From Serilophus lunatus (taxonomy: Eukaryota; Chordata; Aves; Passeriformes; Eurylaimidae), in the NCBI GenBank assembly GCA_013399895.1, contig VXBA01001181.1, positions 25,838 through 89,837 of the forward strand: a DNA stretch of 64,000 nt. The letters run 5' to 3'. The notes beneath the pieces were generated by a model. That model did not search any database. It saw only the letters and a program-made list of their open reading frames with translations, and was not told where the DNA came from. This document shows, piece by piece, positions 1-10,645 of this stretch. The translations under genes and the position numbers were made by a program. Within the stretch, counting starts at the first letter, position 1; each line of letters begins with the position of its first letter.

Positions 1-671
1 GGGATTTTGGTTAGGAACACTTAACCCTTGATTTACAGACCAATCCCTCTTGGCTGAGCTGGTTTAAACTTGGATTTAATGAACAACTCCCTTGTTCTCG
101 TTAAGTGCATTTTAGCTTCTCTGGCATTTAAGATTTTTTAATTAATTTGATAAAAAGTTTGGATGTTAAAATACATTTTGATAGCACAGGATAAAACTTT
201 TCTCCTACAAGCAAAGGCTTCTTATTTGGTTTTTGTTTGGTTGTTTTTTGGAGGGGGAGTTGTTTGGTTTTTTGGTATTGTTTTCTTTGGGTTTTATTTT
301 TTTTTTTGTTAGCATCATGGTAAGGTTTTTATGCCTCAGCCTGAGATCTTGACATTAGGTCAAGTCTAAGTCCTAATTCGAGACATCAACCCCTGCAACA
401 CCTTCAGTGTGACCAGCAGGGGCAGATTTAATGCTAAACCAGCCCCTCCAGTGAGACACCCCTGATTCAACACGTCGTGTTTCAGGACTCAGGCTTTGCT
501 AAGTCCACCCTCAAGACCAGATTTCCCTCTAGGAACAAGTAAGGCAGGAATCAAAATCCCTGGTACAGCCCAGGAGATCACCAGCCCAGGGTTGGTGTTC
601 CAGGCCCTCACATGGAATGGGCCAACCCATTTCCACCCTGTGGCATCTCTAATAATGTCATTGTATCACCG

Positions 672-785
672 CCATCCCTGGAAGTGCTTCAAAAACGAGT
701 GGATGTGGCATTTGATGGCCATGGTGGTGGTTGGGTGAAAGTTGGGCTTGACGATCTCCAGGGTCTTTTCCAACCTTAATTACTT
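672..785 (+). mobile_element. CR1 3' fragment
   Basis: It has the CR1 3' pattern: ccatccctggaagtgcttca, a gatgtggcatttgatgg word, then ggtcttttccaaccttaat. Confidence 0.75.
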
Positions 786-796
786 CGGTTGGACAG

Positions 797-988
797 GAGG
801 AAGAAATTTTTTACTGGGAGGGTGGTGAGCCACTGAAACAGGTTGGGTTGGATGCCCCAACCCTGGCACTGCTCAAAGCCAGGCTGGCTAAACCTGGTCC
901 AGTGGGAGGTTTGACAGTGGGTGGGACGAGACGATCTTTCAGGTCCATCCCAACGCAAACCATTCCAACCCAAACCATTCCACACCTC
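797..988 (+). mobile_element. CR1 3' fragment
   Basis: It reads from gaagaaattttttactggga through gggagg to ccaacccaaaccattcca. Antisense to ALS2CL. Confidence 0.78.
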
Positions 989-1075
989 CCCCGATCCCAG
1001 GCCGTGCCAGGGAGACAGCAGGCCTACCCTGGCATGTTTTTTCCTTAGGGAAAGGGGCAAAGAAAGGCTCCTTAC

Positions 1076-1272
1076 TTGCCATGGGGTTTCCCCCAGTGCC
1101 ACTCGCCCTCGTAGGTCGCGCTCCTGAACTTGCCCTCCAGCCTGAAGACGTAGGAGAAGAAGCGGCAGGACGGGGCCTCGCTGCCCTCCCCAGTCCTGCC
1201 CCAGAGGGGGAAATCCCGCTTCCCATGGAGAGCCTGGCGCACTGCCTGGCTCAGCTTCCACTGCCACACGGC
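1076..1272 (-). CDS. ALS2CL: ALS2CL ninth coding exon, end of PH-like region and first MORN repeat
   Basis: A 197-nt exon (residues 309-373) lies between gtgtccccag and GGCAA/gtaagg. It opens AVWQWKLSQAVRQALHGKRD, the C-terminal helix of the PH-like region, with the conserved tryptophan pair. It ends in ATYEGEWHWGKPHG, the first half of a MORN repeat (YEGEW...G.PHGKG). The rest of that repeat is on the next exon, which is not visible between bases 1 and 1075. Confidence 0.93.
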
Positions 1273-4200
1273 CTGGGGACACAGGGGAGGCGGGGGAGTG
1301 AGTGCTGGGAGCAACCCAGCTCCCGAGATTTCGGGGAGAGCAGCAAAGAGGGGGTGGGTTCTCGCCAAATCCCAGGGAATCCAGCTCTGCTACAGCATCC
1401 TGAGGTGTCTTGGATGCTGGAATAGTTCCATGCCAGCTAAGTCTGGATTTCCAGTTGGCTTTGGCACAGGATAAGAGTCGATGGGACTGCTCTGTCTGCC
1501 CAGGGCAGCGCTTCCAGCACCTGGATGTTTTCCCTCTGCCATCCCCAGGGCAGTGGGCACAGCTCCAAGGCTGCCAGAGCTCCAGCAGGGTTGGGGTGAT
1601 CCTCTCAGGCTCGTGGTGGCTCTTGGGGATGGGCCCGTACAGGGTCAGGAGTTGGATTGGATGATCCTTGTGGATCCCTTTCAACTCAAAATATTCCGTG
1701 GACACTCTGAGCCACCTCTGGCCAGGAGTGGCCTGGCCAAGGGGCCCCAAAAAATCCCAAATCAACCCCCACTTCTGCTTTAAATAAGGAAAAGATGGGA
1801 AAAACCTCAAAGCCTGACCTTCATCTGCGGGTCCTTGGCAGAGAGGAAGAAGGTTTCTTCGGGGGTGGTGACACGCAGCCCGTACCTGGGAGGCAAAAGA
1901 TGGGACAGAGACTGAAAACCAACTGCAGCTCCTGCTCTTCCCTTGCCCCTTCAGATGGTGGGGCTTTTTTTTCCTTCTGAAGAGATTCAGCTCACCTTTG
2001 GTCTCCAGATTTGGAGCTTAAATCGTATTATTAATTGGGAATTAGCGGTGGGATGAGAGGGAACGGCCTCAGGCTGGGCCAGGGGAGGCTCAGGTGGGAT
2101 ATCAGGAGGAATTGGTGCCTGGAAAGGGGGGTCAGGCCTTGGAAGGGGCTGCCCAGGGAGGGGTGGAGTTCCCATCCCTGGAGGTGTCCAGGGAATGATG
2201 GACGTGGCACTCAGAGACAAGGTGGGGATGGGGCACAGCTTGGGGTCTGGGACCTTGGGAGGTTTTTCCAACCTCAGGGATTCTCCACATGAACATCTCT
2301 TATTATTTTTGTTGACCTCCACATGGGAATTTCTCACTTACAGTCCTGGAGCCACTTTGTCTCCACAGTTTTCGTCCACCCACACGAGCTTCAGGTCAAA
2401 ACTCTGAAAGCTGTTTCCCTGGGAAGAAAGGGAGAGGATGTTCCTGTTATTGATGTCAGTGCCCCACTTTGCCCCTGCTCTGTCAATCCACTGAAGAGCA
2501 CAACAGTGAGAATTCCCTCCTTCGTGGTCCACACACTAATCCCACACCGTGGTGAAGATCTTGGAGGCTGAAAAAATTCCGGAGAAGGAAGAAAGTTCTT
2601 AGTTTAACTCTTGAAGGTGGTGTTTCATAATGCCCTGACTACAACCAGCAGTAACAGACCTTCTTGGGTGGCATTCATCTCTGCAAGAGTTACTTCTCTA
2701 TCACATGGCAACACTCCAAAATCATCCCTGGCACCCAATATTCCCAGAGAAGCTCTGGCTGCCCCATTCCTGGAAGTGTCCAAGGCCAGGTTGGAGCAGC
2801 CTGGGATAGTGGGAGGTGTCCCTGCCCATGGCAGGGGTGCACTGAGATGCTCTTTACTGTCCCTTCCAACCCAAATCATTCCATGATTTATCCATGCTTT
2901 GGGCTCCAGGTGGCACAGCCAAAACCAGCCCACAAGTCCAACATTCAAGTGATTATTTTTGAGTCATTATTTTAATCAACAGCCCCCCCAGACAGAGCAA
3001 ATTAAAATAGTTGGAATAGCAGGTAAAGACTAATTTTACAGCTCCCTTCCCCGTGTAAGGTCCAGCTGCCCACACACAGAGCTGGCCAAGGCCAGGGAAC
3101 TGCACCAGGGGGTTCACCACCACTTAATCCCTGAGGTATCCAACAGATCTGGGAGGGGAACAGGGAAAGGAGGGATGTTCAGCTTCCCAACACCAGCAGA
3201 CTCCTTCTAACAACCCAAGTCAACCAGTTGAATCCCAGTCCAGTGGCACCCCCAAGGCCCAGGGACAGACCCAGCAGTGGGTGGCACCTGTTGGCTGAAC
3301 AGGGACGTTTTGAGGGCTCAAAGAGCACCTTTGTCTCTCTCAAACACTTGCCATAAGATCAGTCCCCACAGCAGGAGATGAGCCCAGAAGGGAGGAACCT
3401 GAGACAGGAAGGTGAGATCCAGTCAGCACACCCTAGACAAAAATTCCCACTGTGGGAAGGGAAGCAACTGCTCCCACATGTATCACCCCGAGTTAAGGGA
3501 ATATCTGTGACCACCCTGTGGATACCCAGACCCTGGATTGCATAAAGGTGGTACCCCCAGAAAGACAACTCTGGGATCCCACCTGGAAGAGCAGGATGAA
3601 GAAGAAGGACCAAGGGGACACCACTGGATTCACAGGGGGTGAGGATCTCTCTCTTTCTCTCTCTTCCTTCCCTCTTCCCTATTTCTTTCTCTCCCTCTAC
3701 CTCACATTTACTGTCAAATAAAGCCTCTATTATTGACTTTGGCACATGGTCTCATTTGCACCTTAATTTGGGAAGAGGCTTCTCCCACTAATGGGATCCC
3801 AAGAGATGCAGAGTTACCCTTGGCTCTCATCAAGGACATGATCCAGCCCATCCCAATCCAGGCATCCAAACCACACCCAGCACATGCTTCTCTCCCTGGA
3901 GTAAAAGGGAGCCTGGGGGCACTTGCTCACAGCAGGATCAGAGGGAACACCATGGAAAGCTGGATTTGATAATCACCCCCCTGTTTCCTCGGGCCTGGAC
4001 CCTGTGTTATCACAGAGGCTTTGCTTGGAAGGGGTTGGAAGATGGAGCAGCTCCCGGGGGATGTTTGGGCACCTGAGGGGTTGGCACACGACTAAAGAGA
4101 CTAAAGAGAGGCTTAACACAACAGCTTAGAACATGTGTTCCCCCATCCAGCTGCAGGCACTCCCTGTTTGCCCCACAGCCAGGCTTAAAAATACCCAAAA

Positions 4201-7200
4201 TAACCCCAAAACCACCTCCAACATCTGCTCTTGTGCCATTAACAGAGTCAGTCGTGGAAAATCCTGTTCAGTCCTACTCAGTATCACATTCCTGACCCAT
4301 CAGGCCTCCTTTGGGTAAATAAGGACCAAAATCACTTGCAGGATGAGCTTGGATCACCCAAAAGGTGCCTGTGGTGGTTGGATAGTGCACATTTACCGTG
4401 GGAATTCATGTGGATCTTCTTTTATTCCTTCTTAGTTTTTTTCCTTTATTCTCCAGTGCAAACCACAGGTGGATGGATTTGAGGCAAAGGTTTCCCCCCA
4501 GCCAAGCTCTGCTGCATTTTCAGCACCAGAGGAAGGTGGGTTTGGCTGCCACTTCCCTGTGCTGCCCATCCAGTCCCTGTGAGGATCCCACCTGGATGAG
4601 CACAAGGACGTCGTCGAAGAGCAGGATCCGGTCGGAGCGACTCGTGCTGGTGGAGATGGGAAGGTTTTTGCTGTCTTCCAGCAGCCTCCTTTCAGGAACA
4701 CACAGCATGTCCTGCAGAGGGAAGCACAGAGGAGACAAAGCACCTCAGGATTTGGGAGAGGGCGTGCAGCTCAAGCCAAGAGTTCCTGGGAGTTGACAGG
4801 GACAGGAGAACCAGACTCGGGGCTCAACTTTAAAACACCCAGTGAACAAAAGGCTCCCCCAGCTCTCCCACCCAGCCCTGCTCTGTTGAATCCGAGCCTT
4901 AAAATCTTGATCTGCATTATATTTCCCCCCCAAGGGTACAGAGAAATGTAAGAGCTTCCCAAAAGGCTCCATTTTCTCCCTCCTCGACTCACCGTGAATT
5001 TGTAGCCCAAGGATTTCCACAAGGCCTTGGTAAAACAGGCTTCATCCAGGACTTGGCTGATGAAAGACTCCAGCTTCACATATTCCTTGATGACACTGGA
5101 AACCACTTCCTTCTCAGAGCCCTGGTAAAAGAAGGCAGGGCTTGAGCAACACTTCAACCCTGGGCCAAGGGAGGTGCAGGTTGGGCAAAGGAAGCGTTTC
5201 TCCACTGAAATAGTGGTTAAGTATTGGAACAGCCTTCCCAGGAAACTTTGTGGAGTCTCCATGCCTGGAAGTGCCCAAAAAATGTGGCACTTCATGATGT
5301 GGTTCAGCAGGAATGGGGGTGTTTGGTCAAAGGCTGGATTTGGTCTGGGAGGGCTTTTCCAAACTTCATGATCCTGGGATTGAGGCAATGAGAATTAACC
5401 CCAAAAAATCCTTTTCCTCCTCCCCTGCTTTGGATTCACTGGCACATCCACAAAGCCTTCTGCTGTTAATAAACCAGGGAAGATCCCCCCGAGCTTCCCA
5501 CCTCTTTGAGGGCCTTGCAGAGCTTGGTGAGGAGCAGGGTGTAGTTCTGGACGTGGTCTCGGATGGGTTTGTGAAGAACAGTGTACAAGGTCAGGGCCAA
5601 GGAGGTCTCAGAGGTGAAGTCTGTCAGGAATTGTTTCAGCACCGGCTTGTGGTGCTTCCAGGCCTCACTGGAAGGTGGGGAATGAAGACAAAGGTTCATT
5701 AATTAGTTTTCCTGTGCATTCCAAACTTTCTGTGCTGCCTCACCCCCAGAGAGGGTGGAGACATGACAGGGCAGGAGATGCTGAAGAGGTTGTGAATCTT
5801 CTCATCTCCAATGCCCATGTTTTCCACTGGCTGTTTCCATGGGACTCTGGGACAAGCACTAGAAATTTCCTGCTGGATTCCCACAGCATCCTTTGTCAGG
5901 TCCCACTTCTTTCCTAAGCCCCCAAATCCCAAATTTACAGGCTCCTACAGAAGGAGCTGAGTGTGGTTAGAAAGAGATGGAGAGTTCTGTAGAGGAAACC
6001 CATCACCTTGTGGCTGCCCCATCCCTGGGAGTGTCCAAGGCCAGGTTGGAGCCCCCTGGGACAGTGGGAGGTGTCCCTGCCCATGGCAGGGGTGGCACTG
6101 GATGAGCTTTAAGGTTCCTTCCAACCCAAAACATTCTGGGATGCAGTGAAACCTTTCAAGAGTTGCTGCTGTGGTTTCAGAAGGTGGCAGGAACACCCAT
6201 GACCAGTCCAGAGGAGAAGCTGGACCATGGACTAAATGCTGGTGAGTGGTGAGTGCTGCTCACTCCAGCTCAGTGCCCAACCCAACCCACACCCCTGGGT
6301 CCCACCAGCCCCTTCAATCCGTGGGTTTCACCCCACTGACCTTTTGCTCTTGGTGACGTGTTCAAAGCCATGGACCACGACATAGTTTGCAAAGGTGACA
6401 AAATACCTGTTGGAAAGAAAGAAAACAAAACCACAAGGACACACAAGCTGGGTTGGAGATGGACACTAGGGATGAGCTGGAAGGAAAAGGAAGAGAACAA
6501 ATTTAACAGCTCTAAGTGAGGCTGAGGAGTTTTGGTTTAATTGATGTGATGGGGTTTGGGCAAAGGTTGGACTCAGTGATCTTGGAGGGCTTTTCCCATC
6601 TCAATCATTATGTGATAAAGGGAAGAAGCTCATTTGAAAATGGCACATCATTCCCAAGGGAGGACAGGAGAGGTGGTGCCACTGCACTTGTCCCCTTGGC
6701 TCATTCCTTTTGTCCCCTCTCCCAGCTCCTTGGTTTATCTGCCTTGTGGCCTTTTGTGTCCTTAGAGGACCTTTAAATCCTCTTGGGATTTTGCAAAAGC
6801 ACAAGTGTCCTGGCAAGCAAATCTGCCAAGGCTGAGCTTAAGATAATTAAACTGAAAGAGGGCAGGCTTAGATGGGGAGGAATTCCTGGCTGGGAGGGTG
6901 GGGAGGGACTGGGATGGATTTCCCAGAGAAGCTGTGGCTGCCCCTGGATCCCTGGAAGTGCCCAAGGCCAGGCTGGAGCCCCCTGGGACAGTGGGAGGTG
7001 TCCCATGGCAGGGTTTGGAATGGGATTGAAGGTCCCTTCCAAGCCAACCCATTCCATGATTCTATGAAAGGATCAGGTCTGTGTTACTGATGGTAAATCC
7101 ACACCAAGGTGTTTCTTGCCAATGTTCCTCATCTCACACTAGAGGGAGTTCAAGCCATATTTTCCCAGCAAATCCCACATTTTCCTCCAGTGCTGTTCTC

Positions 7201-9205
7201 AGTTAAGCTGTGCACCAAGTGCAGACTGATTCTCATTTGCTACATCTCTCAGACACACACATTTACTGCTGATCTCAGGCCCCTGGCCAGCAGCTTTCCT
7301 CCCTCCTCTGCCATTCCGATGAGGAGCAGGAGAGGTGGGGAGGAACCAGCTCTTTTTTTATTTTTCCCCCTATCAAAAACAGGTTTCAATCTCAAAATGA
7401 GGGGAAACAACATCTTTATCTCCTCCTTTGTGTCATCCAAAACCTCAGCACAAGTGCCTCGGGCAAAGCAGCTTTAATTCATGGAGACAGATCCCACATG
7501 GAATCTCACACTGCTCCAAACCCCCCTCCCATCAAGGCACTTTCTAAACTGAAAACAACACAAAAAGGAGCCCTTCCTCCCCATCACATCCTGGATGAAG
7601 AGAATCCCAGGATCCAGCATCTCCACCTCCCACACCTGCCCAGCTGGCAAAGGCTTGGCCACGCTCCTGGATATGATGGATGAGGGATCAATTCCTGGCC
7701 CTGGAAGTGCCCAGAATTTCCAGGAACCATTTTTCCTGGTGGGACATCATCTCCTGCAGAGCTTTCAGTGGATATTTCCTTTTGTGCTGCTCCTGTACTT
7801 ACTGGATGTAGAAGCTTAGGACCAGGTCCCCTTTCCAGATGGTGTAAATGTCCTGGATGCAGAAGGGCTCGGAGCTGCTGCGTTTCTCCTTCAGCAGCCT
7901 GTAGTTTTGTTCTGTGAAGGTCCAGAGGGCTTGGAATCGGTCATTCAGGAGCATGAAGAGTTTAAAGTTCTCCTTTCCCTTCTGGTCATTTGGCTCTTTG
8001 AGGAAAAGATGAGGGGAAAACACTGTGAGAAGCCTTGACTTGTGGAATATTTGGCCTGTGTCTAATTCTGAGCCTCATTTTTCAGCACATTTATATGATG
8101 GGGTGAGTCCACAAAGACCAGAGGGATGGACTTTTCCTGTGAGGAAAGGATGGGAGAATTGGGATTGTTCAGAGTGAAGAAGAGAAGGATCCAGAGGGAG
8201 CTTGGAGCCCCTGGCAGAGCCTGAAGGGGCTCCAGGAGAGCTGGAGAGGGACTGGGGACAAGGGCTGGGGGGACAGGACACAGGGAATGGCTTCCCACTG
8301 CCAGAGGGAGATTGGGAAGGAATTGCTGGCTGGGAGGGTGGGGAGGGACTGGGATGGATTTCCCAGAGAAGCTGTGGCTGCCCCTGGATCCCTGGGAGTG
8401 TCCAAGGGCAGGTTGGGATCCCTGGGACAGTGGGAGGTGTCCCTGGCAGGGTTTGGAGTGAGATGATCTTTAAGGTCCTTTCCAATCCAAACCATTCTGA
8501 GCTCTGTGACCCCCCCCAGCCCCAACTCAGAGGGAGATTTCCTGCCCCAAAGGGCTGTTCCCAGCTTCCTTGGAGGCCAGACCAGAAAGGCAGTGGAATG
8601 AGAGGGAACCACCCTGGGAGCCCAATCCAGTCCCACCACTTTTGGCCAGACAGGCTTGGGAATATTTACATGGATTTGTTATTTTCCTGGAGCTGCTCTG
8701 ATTTCCTGCCAGCTCAGAACCTGCTCCCACAGGTTTTTCCTTTGGAGATGGGCATGGCCATGGAACCAGAGCAGGGAGGGACAATGGGCACAGTTTAGGG
8801 GTCGTGTTTTTATGGGGTAAATCTTGGAGTCATGGAACATGTTGGAAAAACCAGGTTTGGAGTGGGTGTACTGGTTAAAATGAGGATTAAAAAGCTAAAG
8901 CACTAAAGAACACAGGAACAACAGCCCTGGGCTTGACTGAACATCCTTAAGAGGTCACTCTCTCCTCTCGAACACCTCCACCACCCACTTATCCCAACAA
9001 AACAGCCCCAGCCACGGAATTCCAGCTGCAAATCCCTTCCCAGCTGTGCCAGTGAGTCCAGGTGAGAGCTGCCCCCCAGAGCAGCCTCCTGGGACCTACC
9101 TGTGTGCAGCAGAGGCTTGAGGACCAGCTCATCTATCCGTGCCAGGCAGGCTGAGAAGGTTTCCTCCACCTGGAGCAGGGATGTCGCCGCTTCAGCCGTG
9201 CACAT
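1076..9205 (-). CDS. ALS2CL: ALS2CL, 5' part of the gene (coding exons 1-9 of the visible part)
   Basis: This is ALS2 C-terminal-like protein, a paralogue of alsin. From family knowledge it binds RAB5 through a C-terminal VPS9 domain, has weak RAB5 exchange activity, oligomerises with ALS2 and acts on early endosomes. The coding sequence is join of the complements of 9100-9205, 7803-7995, 6341-6406, 5502-5667, 4993-5121, 4592-4711, 2342-2418, 1819-1885 and 1076-1272, giving 1121 nt or 373 codons plus 2 nt. Every junction is GT-AG and every phase joins without a frameshift. Identity rests on DRILLFDDVLVLIQ, then SFDLKLVWVD, then AVWQWKLSQAVRQALHGKRD and the first MORN repeat (YEGEWHWGKPHG), in the order I recall for mammalian ALS2CL. 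Human ALS2CL is about 950 residues, so roughly the last 60 percent, including most MORN repeats and VPS9, lies beyond base 1. The gene is divergent from TMIE. Confidence 0.93.
1495..1700 (+). mobile_element. CR1-like fragment, divergent subfamily
   Basis: It shares ctccaaggctgccagagctc with the reverse complement of 10388-10645 and ends gatccctttcaactcaaaat. It lies in ALS2CL intron sequence between exons at 1819 and 1272. Confidence 0.6.
1819..1885 (-). CDS. ALS2CL: ALS2CL eighth coding exon (67 nt)
   Basis: A short exon (residues 286-308) lies between cctcccag and ATGAAG/gtcagg. It reads YGLRVTTPEETFFLSAKDPQ. The TPEE.F.L.AKD pattern matches the mammalian LLTPEEEFSFCAKD. The phase-2 codon at its start (CT+G, Leu) joins the previous exon correctly. 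Confidence 0.9.
2040..2290 (+). mobile_element. CR1 3' fragment
   Basis: It runs from gagagggaacggcctcaggc through ggggctgcccagggagg to ttttccaacctcagggattc. Confidence 0.78.
2342..2418 (-). CDS. ALS2CL: ALS2CL seventh coding exon (77 nt)
   Basis: A short exon (residues 261-285) lies between ttcttcccag and GGACT/gtaagt. It reads GNSFQSFDLKLVWVDENCGD. SFDLKLVWVD is nearly identical to the mammalian TFDLKLVWVD. It forms the middle strands of the PH-like region and leaves in phase 2. Confidence 0.93.
2735..2888 (+). mobile_element. CR1 3' fragment
   Basis: It contains gtccaaggccaggttggagc, gtgggaggtgtccctgccca and ccttccaacccaaatcattc. Confidence 0.85.
3645..3699. repeat. CT-rich simple repeat
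   Basis: A pyrimidine tract of ctctctctttctctctcttc type lies in ALS2CL intron sequence between the sixth and seventh coding exons. The rest of that intron holds one CR1 fragment and nothing else recognised. Confidence 0.85.
4592..4711 (-). CDS. ALS2CL: ALS2CL sixth coding exon, start of PH-like region
   Basis: A 120-nt in-phase exon (residues 221-260) has a strong polypyrimidine acceptor (cttccctctgcag) and a CATCCAG/gtggga donor. It reads DMLCVPERRLLEDSKNLPIS and ends in DRILLFDDVLVLIQ. The alternating hydrophobic LLFDDVLVLIQ strand is characteristic of the PH-like fold after the DH-like region in ALS2 and ALS2CL, and is the clearest identifier of this gene. Confidence 0.93.
4993..5121 (-). 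CDS. ALS2CL: ALS2CL fifth coding exon
   Basis: A 129-nt in-phase exon (residues 178-220) lies between ttcttttaccag and TTCACG/gtgagt. It reads GSEKEVVSSVIKEYVKLESF and ends with DEACFTKALWKSLGYKFT. This matches the mammalian segment ending in ALWHTLRGRL that leads into the PH-like region. Both boundaries are phase 0. Confidence 0.9.
5165..5385 (+). mobile_element. CR1 3' fragment, divergent subfamily
   Basis: It has cactgaaatagtggttaag, ccatgcctggaagtgccca and ggcttttccaaacttcatga. Confidence 0.7.
5502..5667 (-). CDS. ALS2CL: ALS2CL fourth coding exon
   Basis: This 166-nt exon (residues ~122-177) begins after caccttccag and ends AAAGAG/gtggga. It reads SEAWKHHKPVLKQFLTDFTS and later LHKPIRDHVQNYTLLLTKL, matching the mammalian SEYWRGQ... 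and HQPLAHHVQQYVLLLLSL pattern. The LxxHVQxYxLLLxxL motif is typical of alsin-family DH-like helices. The region is predicted to be helical and cytosolic. Confidence 0.9.
5985..6142 (+). mobile_element. CR1 3' fragment
   Basis: It has ggctgccccatccctgggag, ggtgtccctgcccatggcag and ttccttccaacccaaaacat. Confidence 0.85.
6341..6406 (-). CDS. ALS2CL: ALS2CL third coding exon (66 nt)
   Basis: A short exon lies between ctttccaacag and AAAAG/gtcagt. It reads YFVTFANYVVVHGFEHVTKS and aligns with the remembered mammalian stretch YIESYTSCMVVQAFQKAAKR. Its phase (2 in, 2 out) fits both neighbours exactly, which is the main support for such a small exon. Confidence 0.87.
6535..6615 (+). mobile_element. 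Short CR1 3' end
   Basis: It has ggttggactcagtgatcttg and gcttttcccatctcaatcat. Confidence 0.6.
6855..7068 (+). mobile_element. CR1 3' fragment
   Basis: It runs from aggcttagatggggaggaat to ccaacccattccatgattct, with the typical 3' tandem ATTCTATGA start. Confidence 0.87.
7803..7995 (-). CDS. ALS2CL: ALS2CL second coding exon
   Basis: The exon (193 nt, residues ~36-99) enters after cctcaaag and leaves at CATCCA/gtaagt. It reads EPNDQKGKENFKLFMLLNDR and continues as a mostly helical, charged segment ending ...VLSFYIQ. The glutamate codon spans the previous junction (G+AG), which supports the pairing of the two exons. The segment corresponds to the mammalian N-terminal helical region of ALS2CL, which resembles a degenerate DH-type fold. 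No catalytic motif is visible here. Confidence 0.88.
8185..8505 (+). mobile_element. CR1 3' fragment, young subfamily
   Basis: It begins with the segment ggagcccctggcagagcctg, followed by the standard 3' end to caatccaaaccattctgag. It is nearly identical to copies at 17320-16990, 47920-48240 and 59465-59132. Confidence 0.88.
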
Positions 9206-9208
9206 GTC
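9100..9208 (-). CDS. ALS2CL: ALS2CL first coding exon (start codon at 9205-9203)
   Basis: The exon follows an acceptor ending ttgttccag at 9209 and opens with GAC, then the start codon. It encodes residues 1-35, beginning MCTAEAATSLLQVEETFSAC, and ends in phase 1 at a CACACAG/gtaggt donor. The match to the remembered mammalian N-terminus (MC..EEA..LRLEEVFSATLA) fixes the start. The ATG has G at -3 and T at +4, a moderate context. Because an acceptor sits 3 nt before the ATG, at least one 5' untranslated leader exon must lie upstream; I could not locate it. The coding part is 9100-9205. Confidence 0.9.
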
Positions 9209-9957
9209 CTGGAACAACACACAGGGCTCAAATCAACTCCCCTGCCAGAGGAACACCCATCATCCCCGAGGTCATTCCCAGCCTGGACGACCCTGTGAGT
9301 CCACCTCAGCCTTTCCTGCTCTGGGCACCACACACAGGGGTCCTGCTGTCCCCAAAAAATGTGGGAAGAGGAGAGAGAAACCAAAGGATTCACCAGGAGC
9401 TGCTGTCACAAAGAACCACCAAGGCTCCTTGTGCCACAAAACCCCTTCCCCGTGCCTGGACAGACCCTAAATTCCTTGTGCTAATCCAGCTTTGTGCCAG
9501 AGTCCTTCTCCCAGAAGGGAATCCCAGAGGATGGAGCAGAGCATCTCTTCCCGTCTCTCTCTCTCACCACTTTCCTGCCCGGGTGCCTCAGCCTGCACAT
9601 TTTGGGGTCACAAGGGGTTTTCCAGCGCTGCAGGGCCGTGCCAGCCATCCCAAATCTCCAGGGCTGAGGAGCAGGGGTGTGGAGCTGCTCCTCTGGCAGC
9701 AGGACACGGCAGGGCTGCGTCACCCCAAGGAAAGTTGCTCAAAGTGGAAGTTGGGAGTTTCCTCCTTCCCAGCTCAGCTCCTCAAGGAAATGCATCAGAG
9801 GATGTGGGCACAGGCAGCTGACAGTGTGTCAGCCCTGCTCTGCAAGAAGCCCAGCATGGGAAGGGTCAGCTGAGGTGGGGGAAGGGGAGAGAAATGCAAA
9901 ATTCCAACGTTCTTTGGAATTGTGAGGCAAAACAGTGAATTCAAGGGAGTGGATGGA

Positions 9958-10200
9958 GAATCCTGGAATGGTTTGGGTTGGAAGGGACCTTAAGGATCAC
10001 CTTGTTACAGGGACACCTCCCACTGTGCCAGGGATCCCAACCTGCCCTTGGACACTCCCAGGGATCCAGGGGCAGCCACAGCTTCTCTGGGAAATCCATC
10101 CCAGCCCCTCCCCACCCTCCCAGCCAGCAATCCCTTCCCAATATTCCCTCTAAACCCACTCCCAGTTTAAACCCATCCCTCCCTGTCCTGTCTCCACGTG
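9958..10200 (-). mobile_element. CR1 3' fragment, reverse orientation
   Basis: It begins tggaatggtttgggttggaa and runs through cacagcttctctgggaaatc. Confidence 0.86.
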
Positions 10201-10387
10201 CTGCTCTGTCCACACTTATCCTCAGCCCAAAGGCATCATTCCCACTGGGAAGCAAACACAGCCCTGGGATGCTGCTGCCAAGATTTCCTTTGGTGAGCAG
10301 TGGCAGAGCCTTGGCACGGGTTGGATGGGCAGGAGCTCCTTCCCAGGCAGCTCTTTATGATCCAGGGAGGACTGGAAACAAGTAATG

Positions 10388-10645
10388 GAATCATGGAATA
10401 TCCTGAGCTGGAAGGGATCCCCCAGGGATCATCCAACCCCCAACAACCCCAGAGGATCATCCCAACCCTCCCGGAGCTCTGGCAGCCTTGGGAATGTGCC
10501 CATTCCCTGGGGAGCCTGGGCAGTGCCCAACCACCCTCTGGGGGAAGAACCTTTCCCTGAGATCCAACCTCAACCACTCCTGGCACAATTCCAGCCCTTC
10601 CCTCAGCTCCTGTCCCTGCTCACAGGGAGCAGAACTTGGCTCTGG
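10388..10645 (-). mobile_element. CR1 3' fragment, divergent subfamily
   Basis: It begins atcatggaatatcctgagct and contains ggagctctggcagccttggg and ctgtccctgctcacaggga. Confidence 0.75.

Noticed and set aside
1..1075. Next ALS2CL exon with the second MORN repeat
   Set aside because: No MORN-like YxGxW..G..HG segment with splice sites was found in this stretch, which is mostly CR1, so the exon must lie outside the window.
776..1810. 344-codon minus-strand frame
   Set aside because: It runs through CR1 sequence and reads across the true ALS2CL exon in a different frame from the one that matches the family.
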